This document shows positions 26,837-36,154 of a stretch of DNA of 64,000 nucleotides, piece by piece. Below the pieces are notes generated by a model that saw nothing but the letters and a program-made list of their open reading frames with translations, was not told where the DNA came from and did not search any database. Source of the DNA: Sulfurovum sp. Its GTDB lineage: Bacteria > Campylobacterota > Campylobacteria > Campylobacterales > Sulfurovaceae. The translations under genes were made by a program, and so were the position numbers. Numbering within the stretch: the first letter of the stretch is position 1; every line of letters begins with the position of its first letter. The stretch lies in the NCBI GenBank assembly GCA_011391015.1, contig JAABRH010000002.1, positions 1-64,000 on the forward strand. Reading direction: 5' to 3'.

Positions 26837-27973
26837 ATGCACTTTATGAACTTCGAAACCTATCCCTTTGAGAAGCTGGCTGCTTTACTGGAGGGTGTGA
26901 CCCCAAACAGTGCTTATGAAGAGTTGAGCCTCACCATCGGTGAGCCACAGTTTGATACACCGACATTTATCTTGGGTGCACTCAATGCACACAGTCCACT
27001 GCTTAATAAGTACCCCAAAACAGCAGGTGAAAGTGTTTTAAGAGAGGCGATGTTGTGTTATCTTCAGACCCGTTTTGCGATAAAGATTGAAGATACGCAG
27101 ATTATCCCTACTTTTGGCACAAGAGAAGTGTTGTTTAACTTCCCTCAATTTTTACTCCATGAAATCAAAGACCCCGTAATGGTCTATCCCAATCCTTTTT
27201 ATCAGATCTACGAAGGTGCAGCAAAGGCATGCAGGGCAGAAGTGATCTATCTCAATTTGGATGCCGGCAATGACTTTCAGCCTCAAATAGATGAAGCAGC
27301 ATTAAACAGGGCAGACTTTGTCATCCTCAACTCTCCCAATAATCCGACTTCTTCGGTGATGCAGATGGAGTCTTTAAAAGAATGGGTGAGGTTGGCATTA
27401 AAACATGATTTTGTCTTGATGAATGATGAGTGTTACATTGATTTGTATCTCAATGAGCCATTACCTTCTTTGCTTAATGCCAGTATAGAAGTCGGCAATA
27501 CGTCGTTTAAAAATATTTTGGTTCTCAACTCTGTCTCCAAGCGTTCCTCCGCACCGGGATTGCGTTCAGGATTCATTGCAGGGGATGCCCAGATGCTTAA
27601 AGCCTATATGGTATACAGAACCTATGTGGGCTGTGCGTCACCGCTTCCTTTGCAGTATGCTGCGGCTGCGGCATGGGCAGACCAAGAGCATGTGGATACG
27701 TTTAGAGAAAAGTACAAAGAGAACTTTCGTATCGCCAAAGCAATTTTGGGTGTAGAGATGCCTGAAGCGACATTTTACATCTGGCTCAAAGTTGAAGATG
27801 AGATTGCCTTTACGCTGAAGCTTTACAAAGAGTATAATCTCAAAGTCATACCGGGTTCTTTCTTGGGACGAGAGGGCGAAGGTCAAAACTATGTCAGGTT
27901 GGCGCTGGTGTACGAAGCCGATAAAACCACTGAAGCACTTACACGCATAAAACACTGTTTGGAGAAAAAATGA
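26837..27973 (+). CDS. dapC: Succinyldiaminopimelate aminotransferase DapC (class I aminotransferase)
   Basis: This 378-residue fold-type I PLP enzyme shows YPNPFYQIYEGAA, LNSPNNPTSSVM, NDECYIDLY and the PLP-lysine motif SVSKRSSAPGLRSGF. Residues near the N terminus (SLTIGEPQFDTP) match the DapC proteins found in Campylobacterota, which act in lysine and meso-DAP synthesis. The ATG at 26837 has an AGGG site; an ATG at 26846 is possible. Placement just before murC fits a cell wall role. The exact substrate is inferred. Confidence 0.82.
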   Translation: MHFMNFETYPFEKLAALLEGVTPNSAYEELSLTIGEPQFDTPTFILGALNAHSPLLNKYPKTAGESVLREAMLCYLQTRFAIKIEDTQIIPTFGTREVLFNFPQFLLHEIKDPVMVYPNPFYQIYEGAAKACRAEVIYLNLDAGNDFQPQIDEAALNRADFVILNSPNNPTSSVMQMESLKEWVRLALKHDFVLMNDECYIDLYLNEPLPSLLNASIEVGNTSFKNILVLNSVSKRSSAPGLRSGFIAGDAQMLKAYMVYRTYVGCASPLPLQYAAAAAWADQEHVDTFREKYKENFRIAKAILGVEMPEATFYIWLKVEDEIAFTLKLYKEYNLKVIPGSFLGREGEGQNYVRLALVYEADKTTEALTRIKHCLEKK

Positions 27974-28566
27974 AAATAGACCCTGAAATCCATGTTGAAG
28001 AACTCAAAAAAGACCCCGAATTTTTAGCCAATATCGCACGACTGGAGCGCGAATGTAAAAATGAAGAGAGTATTGCCAAAGGGTATCAACTCTTGGATGC
28101 GCAACTCATCATCGAAGCACCCGAAGAGGAGATCAATGAGATCTTTACCTTTATCGTCAATACCGCTTTTGACAGGCTGGCAGAAAAACTGACCACGTCG
28201 GTCTTGTTTGATATGAACAATGACGAAGACAGAGCAACGGCAAGAGCCATCTATGAGCATGGTATCCAACGCTACAGCGAAAATGATAAAAAAGGTGCCA
28301 AAGAGATTTTTCTTGTCCTATACTACACGATGGAACACAAGGGATTGAAAGACGCAATGATGGTGCATGCTACAGCTGTGATGGCAGGGCATGATTTTGA
28401 AGATTTTATCGAAAATCTTGTAGATGTGGAAGAGGTAGATGCGCATGATCCGCTGGCATTTTTTATCCAAACCTTTACAGAGCCTACAGAAATTTTGCTA
28501 CAAAAGTATGCCAAGCAGGTTGAAGTGGCACACAAAGAGTTACGCAGTTTAGATGAGAGTAAATAA
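27970..28566 (+). CDS. Conserved acidic protein of unknown function
   Basis: The 198-residue protein is acidic and helical, with no signal peptide or membrane segment. I do not recognise a domain. Two features stand out: alternating charged helices (about residues 5-60) and a C-terminal region with FIENLVDVEEVDAHDP. It overlaps dapC by 4 bp (ATGA) and is followed by murC after 1 bp, so it is translated with cell wall genes. Confidence 0.8.
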   Translation: MKIDPEIHVEELKKDPEFLANIARLERECKNEESIAKGYQLLDAQLIIEAPEEEINEIFTFIVNTAFDRLAEKLTTSVLFDMNNDEDRATARAIYEHGIQRYSENDKKGAKEIFLVLYYTMEHKGLKDAMMVHATAVMAGHDFEDFIENLVDVEEVDAHDPLAFFIQTFTEPTEILLQKYAKQVEVAHKELRSLDESK

Positions 28567-28567
28567 G

Positions 28568-29890
28568 ATGAAAAAACTCAAAATACACTTTATCGGCATC
28601 GGCGGTATCGGGCTTTCTGCGTTGGCAAAGTTTTTAGCCAATGACGGACATAAAATCTCCGGTTCAGACATCAAACAAAGTGAAATCACCAACGATTTGG
28701 CAACCAACTTTGATGCCAAGATTACCATACCGCACCATGAAGATGCCGTAGAGGGGGTTGACAGGGTCATCTACTCGGCGGCTGTTCGTCCCACTAACCC
28801 TGAGTACCAAAGAGCAAAAGCATTGGGCATTGAACTGCTTTCGCGCAAAGAGGCACTCAAAAGCATTTTGGGTGAAAAGGAGGTCTATGCTGTAGGTGGT
28901 GCACACGGAAAGAGTACCACTTCAGCGATGCTTGCTTCCATCGTACCCGCTTCCAACGCACTCATAGGGGCTATCTCCAAAGAGTTTGGCTCCAACGTAC
29001 GGAGTTATGCGAACAACAAAGTCGTATTTGAAGCCGATGAGAGTGATGAAAGTTTTTTAAACTCCAACCCCTATCTTGCTATCGTCACCAATGTAGAACC
29101 TGAACATATGGAGTATTATGGCTACGATGAAGAACGGTTTTACAACGCCTATAAAAACTTTTTGTCTTTAGCCAAGATACGCATCATCAATGCAGAAGAT
29201 ACGTTTTTGAGCTCTTTGGAGATGGATAGCGTGAAGCTTTACCCCTCTAAAGATATTAAAAATATCCATTTTACTCTCGTAGACGGCAAGCCGCACACGC
29301 AGTTTGAACTTTTGGATTTGGGTCTCTTTGAAGTGCTTGGTTTGGGTAATCATATCGCACTGGATGCTGCGTTGGCAATCTTGGGTGCCTTGGCATTGGG
29401 TGAACCGTTAGAAGCGATACGCAGCAATCTGCTTCACTATAAAGGTATCAAAAAACGTTTTGACATCATCCAGGATAAAGAATCGTGTGTGGTAATCGAT
29501 GATTATGGACATCATCCCACGGAGATAAGAGCCACCATTTCCTCGCTGCAGGTCTATAAACAATTACGGGGTTTTAGCACGCTTCATGTCATCTGGCAAC
29601 CCCATAAGTACAGCCGAACCCTCGATAACTTGCATGGCTTTGTGGAGTGTTTTGAGGGAGTGGATGAACTGGTGATTTTACCGATCTGGTCAGCAGGTGA
29701 ACTTGAAGTTGACATCGACCTCAAAGGGGCATTTAGCAGGTACAAACTGCATATGGCAGATGCCGTGACAAAAAAAGACGGGGTGGTAAAGATACTTAAA
29801 GAGGGATACGTGATGCAAGAGTATGGCGATGGACTGATTGTTGCATTTGGTGCAGGTGATATCACTTATCAGATACGCGGAGAACACTAG
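28568..29890 (+). CDS. murC: UDP-N-acetylmuramate--L-alanine ligase MurC
   Basis: MurC adds L-Ala to UDP-MurNAc. The 440-residue protein has the UDP-binding IHFIGIGGIGLSALAKFL start, the ATP loop GGAHGKSTTSAMLA, FEADESDESF, and the GHHPTEIRATISSL motif. The ATG at 28568 lies 1 bp after the previous stop; an upstream in-frame start at 28553 would overlap it. The gene order murC-mutS2 recalls C. jejuni. Confidence 0.96.
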   Translation: MKKLKIHFIGIGGIGLSALAKFLANDGHKISGSDIKQSEITNDLATNFDAKITIPHHEDAVEGVDRVIYSAAVRPTNPEYQRAKALGIELLSRKEALKSILGEKEVYAVGGAHGKSTTSAMLASIVPASNALIGAISKEFGSNVRSYANNKVVFEADESDESFLNSNPYLAIVTNVEPEHMEYYGYDEERFYNAYKNFLSLAKIRIINAEDTFLSSLEMDSVKLYPSKDIKNIHFTLVDGKPHTQFELLDLGLFEVLGLGNHIALDAALAILGALALGEPLEAIRSNLLHYKGIKKRFDIIQDKESCVVIDDYGHHPTEIRATISSLQVYKQLRGFSTLHVIWQPHKYSRTLDNLHGFVECFEGVDELVILPIWSAGELEVDIDLKGAFSRYKLHMADAVTKKDGVVKILKEGYVMQEYGDGLIVAFGAGDITYQIRGEH

Positions 29891-29893
29891 GCG

Positions 29894-32116
29894 ATGCGCT
29901 CACAAGGAAAGAGCGAGACATCCATCGTCCAAAAACTGGATTTAGATGGTTATATCGGACAGTTTAAACACTTCCTTGCAAGGGATAAGTCTGTAGCTAT
30001 GCAAGGCGATATCAACCAGCATTACCGCTACATACAGGCACTCTCCTCGGTACAGTTTCCTCCTCCCCCAAATGTTCCAGTATTAGACAAGGAGCTTGCA
30101 CGTATACATCTACAGGCAGTGTTGGGTCTGGATGAGATTTATGCGTTTGTCAAGATGATTTCCTACTTCAATACCTTACATGCACAGCATTTCCCCGAAC
30201 CGATTCATGCATGGATACATGCCATCGAGATACCCGACGAGATACGCGAAGTGATGGCATATTTTACACAGGAAGGCGAACTCAATGCTGAGCGTGACCC
30301 TGAACTTTACAGCCTTGAGCGTGCCATCAAACAGAACAAAAGTGAGATTAAAGAGACACTCTACAAGCTCGCCCACTCTTCAAAACTCCAACCCTATCTT
30401 GTCGATACACAGGTGCATTTTAATGGTGGAGAAGAGACTTTGCTGGTACGCGGCGGCTTCAACCACGTCATTAAAGCGAGTGTTGTGGCACGCAGTACGG
30501 CAGGATTTTTTTATATCATCCCCCAAAGTATCACCCATCTAAAAGAAAAAGAATCTGCGTTACTTTCAAATAAAGAAGAGATAATCTACAAGTATTGCAA
30601 ACGGTTTTCTGCTGTGTTTTTTACATGGGAGCGTTTTTTGGTATTTATCAACAAAGAGTATGACCGGTTTGATCACTATCAAGCGCGCGTGAGTTTTGCA
30701 AGAGTAAGAGAGTATGAGTTTGTACTCCCTAGCAAGAAAAAAGGCATCAGACTGCACGATTTTGCACACCCTGCCATAGAAAATCCTGTACCTATCAGCA
30801 TCAACTTTTCTAAACGCATCATGTTGGTAACGGGTGTGAATGCAGGGGGAAAAACGATGCTGCTCAAGTCTATGCTGAGTGCGGTGTATCTGAGTAAATA
30901 CCTGCTTCCCTTCCGCTGTGATGCAGCCAGAACAGAGGTGGGACACTACAGGCACATAGAAGCCGTCATCGATGACCCGCAATCGGTTAAAAATGACATC
31001 TCTACCTTTGCAGGACGTATGCAGGAGTTTGCAACACTTTTTACCAAAGAAGACGCCATTGTGGGAGTCGATGAGATAGAACTGGGTACAGACTCAGATG
31101 AAGCGGCTTCGTTGTTCAGGGTCATGCTTGAAGCTTTGGCGCACAAAGGCATCTCATTTGTCGTGACGACACACCATAAGCGGCTGGCTGCGCTGATGGC
31201 AGCCGATGAGGATGTAGAGCTTATCGCTGCACTGTATGATGAAGAGCGTCGGACACCTACCTATACCTTTTTACAGGGCAGTATCGGTAAGAGTTATGCC
31301 TTTGAGACGGCACAGCGCTACGGGATTCCTGCTTCTATTGTTGCCAAAGCAAAAGAGGTTTACGGAGAGGACAAGGAAAATCTCAATGAGTTGATCGAAA
31401 AATCGACTTCACTTGAGCGTGAGTTGCGGCTCAAGATAGCAAAGATCGATGAAGAGGTACACTCCGTTGAACGCAGCAAAGAGAAGCTCAAAGCAGAGGA
31501 GTTCAGACTGCAAGAGAGCCACAGAAAAGCACTGGCGACACTTGAAAACCGTTACAATGCGGCGATAAAAAAAGCAAGAGAAGCACTCAAAGTCCAAGAA
31601 TCCACAGAGGGAAGACGTTTGCTCAATGTTGCACATCAGCACAAAGATTTTAAACAAAAAGAGGTCAAACCCTCAGAACTCATACCGCTCAAAGAAGGTG
31701 ATAAGGTCAAATACCGTTCCCATAAAGCAGAACTTCTCACTCTGCACGGTAGTGACGCAACAATCACGGTGGATGGTTTAAAGATGAGAGTCCCTCTGTC
31801 ACAGCTTAAAAGAAGAGGGGATGTACCTTTGCAAAGCAGCCAAAGTAAACCAAAAGAGAGTAAGGTGACGGTTGAGAAAACAGGGGCTGCTGTGTCTATT
31901 AAACTGCTTGGCATGTATGCCGATGAAGCCCTCGATACAATCGATAAATTTCTTTCAGATGCGTTGGTCAACGGCTTGCATGAGGTACAGATTATCCATG
32001 GAACGGGTGGAGGGGTATTGTCCAAACTGGTAGGTGAGTATCTTAAAAAGCATCCCAAAATAGCAAAATTTTATAAAATGCCCGGAAACTTAGGGATAAC
32101 GGTTGTGGAACTCTAA
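29894..32116 (+). CDS. mutS2: MutS2-family ATPase with Smr domain
   Basis: The 740-residue protein has a core domain, the ATPase with Walker A VTGVNAGGKTMLLKS (near residue 315), Walker B VGVDEIELGTDSDEA, a long coiled coil (about residues 490-580), and a C-terminal Smr nuclease domain with IIHGTGGGVLSKLVGEYL. MutS2 limits recombination or rescues collided ribosomes, depending on the species. The usual LDLHG motif of Smr reads IKLLGM here. It has no MutS mismatch-recognition domain. It follows murC by 3 bp. Confidence 0.93.
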   Translation: MRSQGKSETSIVQKLDLDGYIGQFKHFLARDKSVAMQGDINQHYRYIQALSSVQFPPPPNVPVLDKELARIHLQAVLGLDEIYAFVKMISYFNTLHAQHFPEPIHAWIHAIEIPDEIREVMAYFTQEGELNAERDPELYSLERAIKQNKSEIKETLYKLAHSSKLQPYLVDTQVHFNGGEETLLVRGGFNHVIKASVVARSTAGFFYIIPQSITHLKEKESALLSNKEEIIYKYCKRFSAVFFTWERFLVFINKEYDRFDHYQARVSFARVREYEFVLPSKKKGIRLHDFAHPAIENPVPISINFSKRIMLVTGVNAGGKTMLLKSMLSAVYLSKYLLPFRCDAARTEVGHYRHIEAVIDDPQSVKNDISTFAGRMQEFATLFTKEDAIVGVDEIELGTDSDEAASLFRVMLEALAHKGISFVVTTHHKRLAALMAADEDVELIAALYDEERRTPTYTFLQGSIGKSYAFETAQRYGIPASIVAKAKEVYGEDKENLNELIEKSTSLERELRLKIAKIDEEVHSVERSKEKLKAEEFRLQESHRKALATLENRYNAAIKKAREALKVQESTEGRRLLNVAHQHKDFKQKEVKPSELIPLKEGDKVKYRSHKAELLTLHGSDATITVDGLKMRVPLSQLKRRGDVPLQSSQSKPKESKVTVEKTGAAVSIKLLGMYADEALDTIDKFLSDALVNGLHEVQIIHGTGGGVLSKLVGEYLKKHPKIAKFYKMPGNLGITVVEL

Positions 32117-32138
32117 CCCCTCTTTTAACTCCAAAAGG

Positions 32139-32144
32139 TATAAT
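32139..32144 (+). promoter_or_regulatory. -10 box TATAAT upstream of the YfgM-like gene
   Basis: TATAAT lies just after the mutS2 stop; transcription would start near 32151, upstream of an AGGAG site at 32164. This helps fix the GTG start at 32175. Confidence 0.5.
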
Positions 32145-32174
32145 AGTAGCATTAAAATGTTGCAGGAGAACCAA

Positions 32175-32753
32175 GTGGGCATTAAGGATGAGGTAAGATT
32201 TGTAAAAACAGAGTTGAGTGGAGATGAAAAAGTACTTGAGAGTGCTTTTAAGCTTGAGTCACTCTATGCAAAACACAAGTCGAAACTATGGGCAGTTGTT
32301 GCAGGCATTGTTTTGTTTTTTGGTGTTCGCGGAGCGATGGATGCGATGCATGAAGCCAAGCTTGTTAAGGCAAATGAAGCATTTTTGGCACTGCAGAAAA
32401 ACAGTGGTGACGCCAAAGCACTAGAGACACTCAAAGAGAACAATCTTGGACTTTTTGAACTCTACAGCTATGCACAGGGTGCGGCAAAACAAGATGCAAA
32501 AGCCTTGGAAGCGCTAAGTTCCAGTACCAATGTCATCATTGCAGATGCAAGCAGCTACACAGCAGGGATACTTGTTAAAAAACCGGTCGATTCCAAACTG
32601 TACCATGAACTGGCACTTTTTGTAGAAGCCTATTTGGCAATTGGTGCAGGCGATGTGAAACAAGCAAAAGCAAAACTTGATCTTATCGATGAACGTTCAC
32701 CTCTTGCGGTTGTTTCAGGATTTTTAAAACACTCCATGATAAAGGCAGACTAA
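32175..32753 (+). CDS. YfgM-like membrane-anchored protein
   Basis: The 192-residue protein has a short cytoplasmic N terminus, one membrane segment (LWAVVAGIVLFFGVRGAM, about residues 35-52) and an alanine-rich helical periplasmic part with TPR-like repeats. This layout and its position directly before a BamB-like lipoprotein match YfgM, which works with the Sec translocon and PpiD. GTG at 32175 is the chosen start: AGGAG is 8 nt upstream. The ATG at 32157 lies upstream of this site. Homology to YfgM is an inference from topology and context. Confidence 0.6.
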   Translation: MGIKDEVRFVKTELSGDEKVLESAFKLESLYAKHKSKLWAVVAGIVLFFGVRGAMDAMHEAKLVKANEAFLALQKNSGDAKALETLKENNLGLFELYSYAQGAAKQDAKALEALSSSTNVIIADASSYTAGILVKKPVDSKLYHELALFVEAYLAIGAGDVKQAKAKLDLIDERSPLAVVSGFLKHSMIKAD

Positions 32754-33772
32754 TGAAGGGTTTAATGGGTATCGTATTTCTAACACTTGCTATCGTTTTT
32801 TCCGGATGTACCAGTAAACAGTACTTTGAACCGGAACAGACATTCTCAGCCTCCAGTGCTTCTGCTTCGTATGGCGGAAAGATGGTAGATATCAGTCGTG
32901 ATGGGGGGACGCTTGAAGGCAGCCGTTATATCGGCAGAGGCGGTATCAGCACCCTTGCTTTGGGTGAAGGTTTCAGATTTATCAATGAAAATGAGACCTA
33001 TGTATTAGCAGCTAACGCAGAAGGTGTTCTTAAGATTATCGATAAAAAAACCAAACAAACGGTGCAGGAGACCTCTTTGTCCTCACGCATACCTGTCGTC
33101 TCTGCAAGTATCAGAGGAGGCGTTATAGCGTATATCCTCGATAACAACAGTTTTGGTATCTATAAAATGGCAGACAAATCAAAAGTGATGGAGAGCCGTT
33201 CTGAAAAAACGTTTGCCATCGACACCAGAGCAGCTAGTCCTATTTTTATAGACAATCTTATCGTGATGCCGATGCTTGACGGTAAACTCATCATAGTCGA
33301 TACCGCCGATACACAAAATGCAAAAGTCGTGTATATCAGCAATGAACCGATTTTCAATAACGTGATCTATCTCTCCCGTATGGGCAACACGATGATAGCC
33401 GCAACTTCTAAAAGACTCATTACCTTAGGGGATACGGGCAGACAAGAGTACAGTGCAAATATCTCCGAAGTAACAGTCGATAACGACAGAATTTATCTCT
33501 TTACCAAAGAGGGAGAAGTATTTGCTTTGGATAGTCATCTTAAACCACTGGTTACACAGAAGTTCAAATTTGCACACTACTCTGCTGTTGCAGCGTTTAA
33601 CGGCAGGGTGTATGCGCTTGAACAGCAAGGTTCACTCATTGTTATGAACAGTGCACTCAGCAAATCTAAGATTTATGATGTCGGCAAGGTTGAAGAGCCT
33701 GCATTTATTTCAGGTACAAAACTCTACAAAGATGGTGATGTCATCGAGTTGTCAAAACTAGGCTATGAATAG
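32753..33772 (+). CDS. BamB-like beta-propeller lipoprotein
   Basis: The 339-residue protein has a lipoprotein signal peptide with lipobox VFSGC (Cys near residue 19). The mature part contains repeating beta-blade segments (FINENETYVLAANAEGVLKI, RIYLFTKEGEVFALDS, RVYALEQQGSLIVMN), as in PQQ-like propellers. BamB is the propeller lipoprotein of the outer-membrane assembly machine, and in other bacteria the gene follows yfgM, as here. BamB is usually reported as missing or divergent in Campylobacterota, so the call is structural only. Stop and start overlap with the upstream gene. Confidence 0.65.
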   Translation: MKGLMGIVFLTLAIVFSGCTSKQYFEPEQTFSASSASASYGGKMVDISRDGGTLEGSRYIGRGGISTLALGEGFRFINENETYVLAANAEGVLKIIDKKTKQTVQETSLSSRIPVVSASIRGGVIAYILDNNSFGIYKMADKSKVMESRSEKTFAIDTRAASPIFIDNLIVMPMLDGKLIIVDTADTQNAKVVYISNEPIFNNVIYLSRMGNTMIAATSKRLITLGDTGRQEYSANISEVTVDNDRIYLFTKEGEVFALDSHLKPLVTQKFKFAHYSAVAAFNGRVYALEQQGSLIVMNSALSKSKIYDVGKVEEPAFISGTKLYKDGDVIELSKLGYE

Positions 33773-34589
33773 TCTGTTTCTTGCGTTTGAAGAGTACCTC
33801 AGTGTAACCAAAGCACTGGATGGACATACGGTCTCTTCTTATCTTAGTGACCTTGTTCAGCTTGAAACGCATACCCAGAAAGTACTGACCGCTTTAGACA
33901 CTACTGATGTACTCTCTTTTTTAGCTACTTTTGAGAACAAACGAACACTCAACCGAAAACTCTCTTCTATTAATGCGTTTTTTCATTTTTGCCATAAAAA
34001 AGAGTTTGCCCACGGAAAGATCAAGATCCCTATGGCAAAAGTACCCCGTAATTTACCCAAATACATGGACAGTGCTGAGATACTGTACCGTTTAAATCAG
34101 ATTGACCGAAGTAAGGTCATGGGATTGCGTGATTATGCGCTGATACTTTTTTTGTATGCAAGCGGGTGTCGCATCTCTGAAGCCCTGAGTGTAGAGCGAA
34201 GAGACATTGTGGATGGGTGGCTAAAAATTCGTTTTGCCAAAGGGGAAAAAGAGCGTGTGGTTCCGCTTGCACCCATTGCACTTGAAGCGCTTGAAGGGTA
34301 TCTGAACGCACAAGGTATGTCGAACCGTTCACTCTGGCTCAATTATAAAGGTGAGGTACTGAGCCGTATTTCAGCATATAAGATTGTGATGAAGTATTTG
34401 GGTGTCTCACCGCATGTTTTAAGACATTCTTTTGCCTCTTCTTTGATTATAGGCGGTGCAGATTTGCGTGTCGTTCAAGAGTTACTCGGGCACAGTTCAC
34501 TTGAGACTACACAGATTTATACCCACATTCAAAAGCAAAATCTTGCAGATACGATGCATACCTACCATCCACTCAGGGGTGTATCATGA
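33765..34589 (+). CDS. xerH: Tyrosine recombinase, XerH-type
   Basis: The 274-residue protein has the catalytic residues of the family: Arg in GCRISEAL, Lys in the KGEKERVVP hairpin, HxxR in PHVLRHSF, His in LGHSS and the Tyr in ETTQIYTH. It resembles the single Xer recombinases of Campylobacterota, which resolve chromosome dimers at difH; no recognisable dif site was found in the window. It overlaps the BamB-like gene by 8 bp in a housekeeping run, so it is unlikely to be a phage integrase. Confidence 0.85.
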   Translation: MNSLFLAFEEYLSVTKALDGHTVSSYLSDLVQLETHTQKVLTALDTTDVLSFLATFENKRTLNRKLSSINAFFHFCHKKEFAHGKIKIPMAKVPRNLPKYMDSAEILYRLNQIDRSKVMGLRDYALILFLYASGCRISEALSVERRDIVDGWLKIRFAKGEKERVVPLAPIALEALEGYLNAQGMSNRSLWLNYKGEVLSRISAYKIVMKYLGVSPHVLRHSFASSLIIGGADLRVVQELLGHSSLETTQIYTHIQKQNLADTMHTYHPLRGVS

Positions 34590-34915
34590 AGCGTGTGGTT
34601 GAGACGCTTGCAGCACACACCATTGTGTTCAAATCTTTACGAGAGATATTGCCAAAAGAACTGGGTTCGCGTAAAAAAGTATCGCTTTATGTGGGAGTGG
34701 ATCTCAAAAGCTATTATGCTTTAGTGATCCAGGTGGAGAAAAAGAGCAGGGTACTTCAAAAAGAAGCCGCTGAACTGATGCTGCTGCATGAAAAAGTGGA
34801 AGCCTACATCGATGCCAAGGTGACAAAAAAATATATCATCATCAAAGCACCTTTGTGCTCTCAAGCCAAAAAACTGCTTCAGGATCAGGGTTGGAAAGTG
34901 TGGCATGAAGACTAA
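34586..34915 (+). CDS. Small protein of unknown function
   Basis: The 109-residue basic protein has no signal peptide and no domain I recognise. Its centre (KKVSLYVGVDLKSYYALVIQVEKKSRVLQKEAAEL) mixes beta and helical segments, and the end KKLLQDQGWKVWHED is amphipathic. It overlaps xerH by 4 bp and coaX by 11 bp, so it is certainly part of the operon. Confidence 0.8.
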   Translation: MKRVVETLAAHTIVFKSLREILPKELGSRKKVSLYVGVDLKSYYALVIQVEKKSRVLQKEAAELMLLHEKVEAYIDAKVTKKYIIIKAPLCSQAKKLLQDQGWKVWHED

Positions 34916-35540
34916 ACCTTTGCTTGCCGATATTGGCAATACACATTTTCATATCTATAATGGTACTCTTGTTGAGCATCTTTCTCATGAAGATGCCATA
35001 GAAAAATACAGTAAAACTGCACTCTCTTATATCAGTGTCAAGCACGCGCTAAATCACTCCATAGAGTCTATTGCGTTATGGAAAAATATCTCCAAAGAGA
35101 TACAGCTCCACGGTGCGTATGAGACGATGGGGGTTGACAGAAAAGCTTTGTGTCTAAGCCATGAAGAAGGTGTTTTTGTGGATGCAGGTTCAGCCATTAC
35201 GGTGGATGTGATGCATGAGGGGAAGTACAGAGGAGGGTTTATCGTCCCGGGGATTCGGGCGATGCTTCAAGCGTATGCGCAAATCTCTCCGGTGCTTACA
35301 GCGGAGTTCAATGCAAATGTCTCTTTAGAGCACCTGCCAACGACAACCAAAGATGGGATAAGCTATGGTATAATCGCGCCCATAAAAACACTCATCGATA
35401 GGTATCGTGAGGGTAAAAAACTTTATATCACCGGTGGAGATGGAAAACTACTGTCCCATTTTTTTCAAGATGCCATGTATGATGAAGCATTGGTATTTTA
35501 CGGGATGCAAAAAGCGATGAAGGAAATACAGATATGTTAA
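34905..35540 (+). CDS. coaX: Type III pantothenate kinase CoaX
   Basis: CoaX carries out the first step of coenzyme A synthesis. The 211-residue protein has the ASKHA motifs DIGNTHFHIY, GVDRKAL, VDAGSAITVD and GGFIVPGI. It is shorter than the usual 240-260 residues. It overlaps both neighbours (11 bp upstream, 7 bp with hisG). Confidence 0.92.
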   Translation: MKTKPLLADIGNTHFHIYNGTLVEHLSHEDAIEKYSKTALSYISVKHALNHSIESIALWKNISKEIQLHGAYETMGVDRKALCLSHEEGVFVDAGSAITVDVMHEGKYRGGFIVPGIRAMLQAYAQISPVLTAEFNANVSLEHLPTTTKDGISYGIIAPIKTLIDRYREGKKLYITGGDGKLLSHFFQDAMYDEALVFYGMQKAMKEIQIC

Positions 35541-36154
35541 CCATAGCACTTCCAAAAGGAAGAATAGCAGAAGAGACACTAGAGATTTTTGCCGAAATCT
35601 TTGGCGGAGAGTTCAAGTTTGAAGGCAGAGAACTGATACTGGACAAAGGCGGTTTTCGCTTTCTCAATGTGCGTAATCAGGATGTTCCCACCTATGTGGA
35701 ACATGGCGCAGCCGATCTGGGTGTCGTGGGTTTGGATGTGATTACCGAGAAAGAGCTGGACATCATCCAGCTTCTTGATATGCAGCTGGGTAAATGCAAA
35801 GTAGCCATAGGTATCAAAAATGAAGAGGAACTCGACTGGTCACGCCCGCATATCAAAGTGGCAACTAAAATGGTCAATATTACCAAAAATTATTTTGCCC
35901 AAAAAGCTGTTGGGGTGGAAGTAGTCAAACTCTATGGTTCCATTGAGCTTGCTCCGCTTGTGGGCTTGGCTGATGCTATCGTGGATATCGTGGAGACTGG
36001 TTCTACGATGCGCGAGAACGGATTGAAAGTGGCTGAAAATATCATGGATTCCTCAGCACATCTCATCTCCAATAAAAACAGTTTTTATGCCAAAAAAGAA
36101 GAGATTTTGTTTTTGTATGAAAAAATCCGCGCCATCGTAGAGAACCGTGGCTGA
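35534..36154 (+). CDS. hisG: ATP phosphoribosyltransferase, short form HisG
   Basis: HisG starts histidine synthesis from PRPP and ATP. The 206-residue protein (MLTIALPKGRIAEETLEIF, VVGLDVITEKE, and the C-terminal IVDIVETGSTMRENGL) lacks the regulatory domain of long HisG. Short HisG needs the HisZ subunit, which is not in this window. It overlaps coaX and the following methyltransferase gene. Confidence 0.94.
   Translation: MLTIALPKGRIAEETLEIFAEIFGGEFKFEGRELILDKGGFRFLNVRNQDVPTYVEHGAADLGVVGLDVITEKELDIIQLLDMQLGKCKVAIGIKNEEELDWSRPHIKVATKMVNITKNYFAQKAVGVEVVKLYGSIELAPLVGLADAIVDIVETGSTMRENGLKVAENIMDSSAHLISNKNSFYAKKEEILFLYEKIRAIVENRG

Noticed and set aside
33765-34589. XerH-type recombinase as part of a mobile element
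   Set aside because: It sits inside a tightly overlapping housekeeping operon without flanking repeats, as expected of the chromosomal Xer protein.
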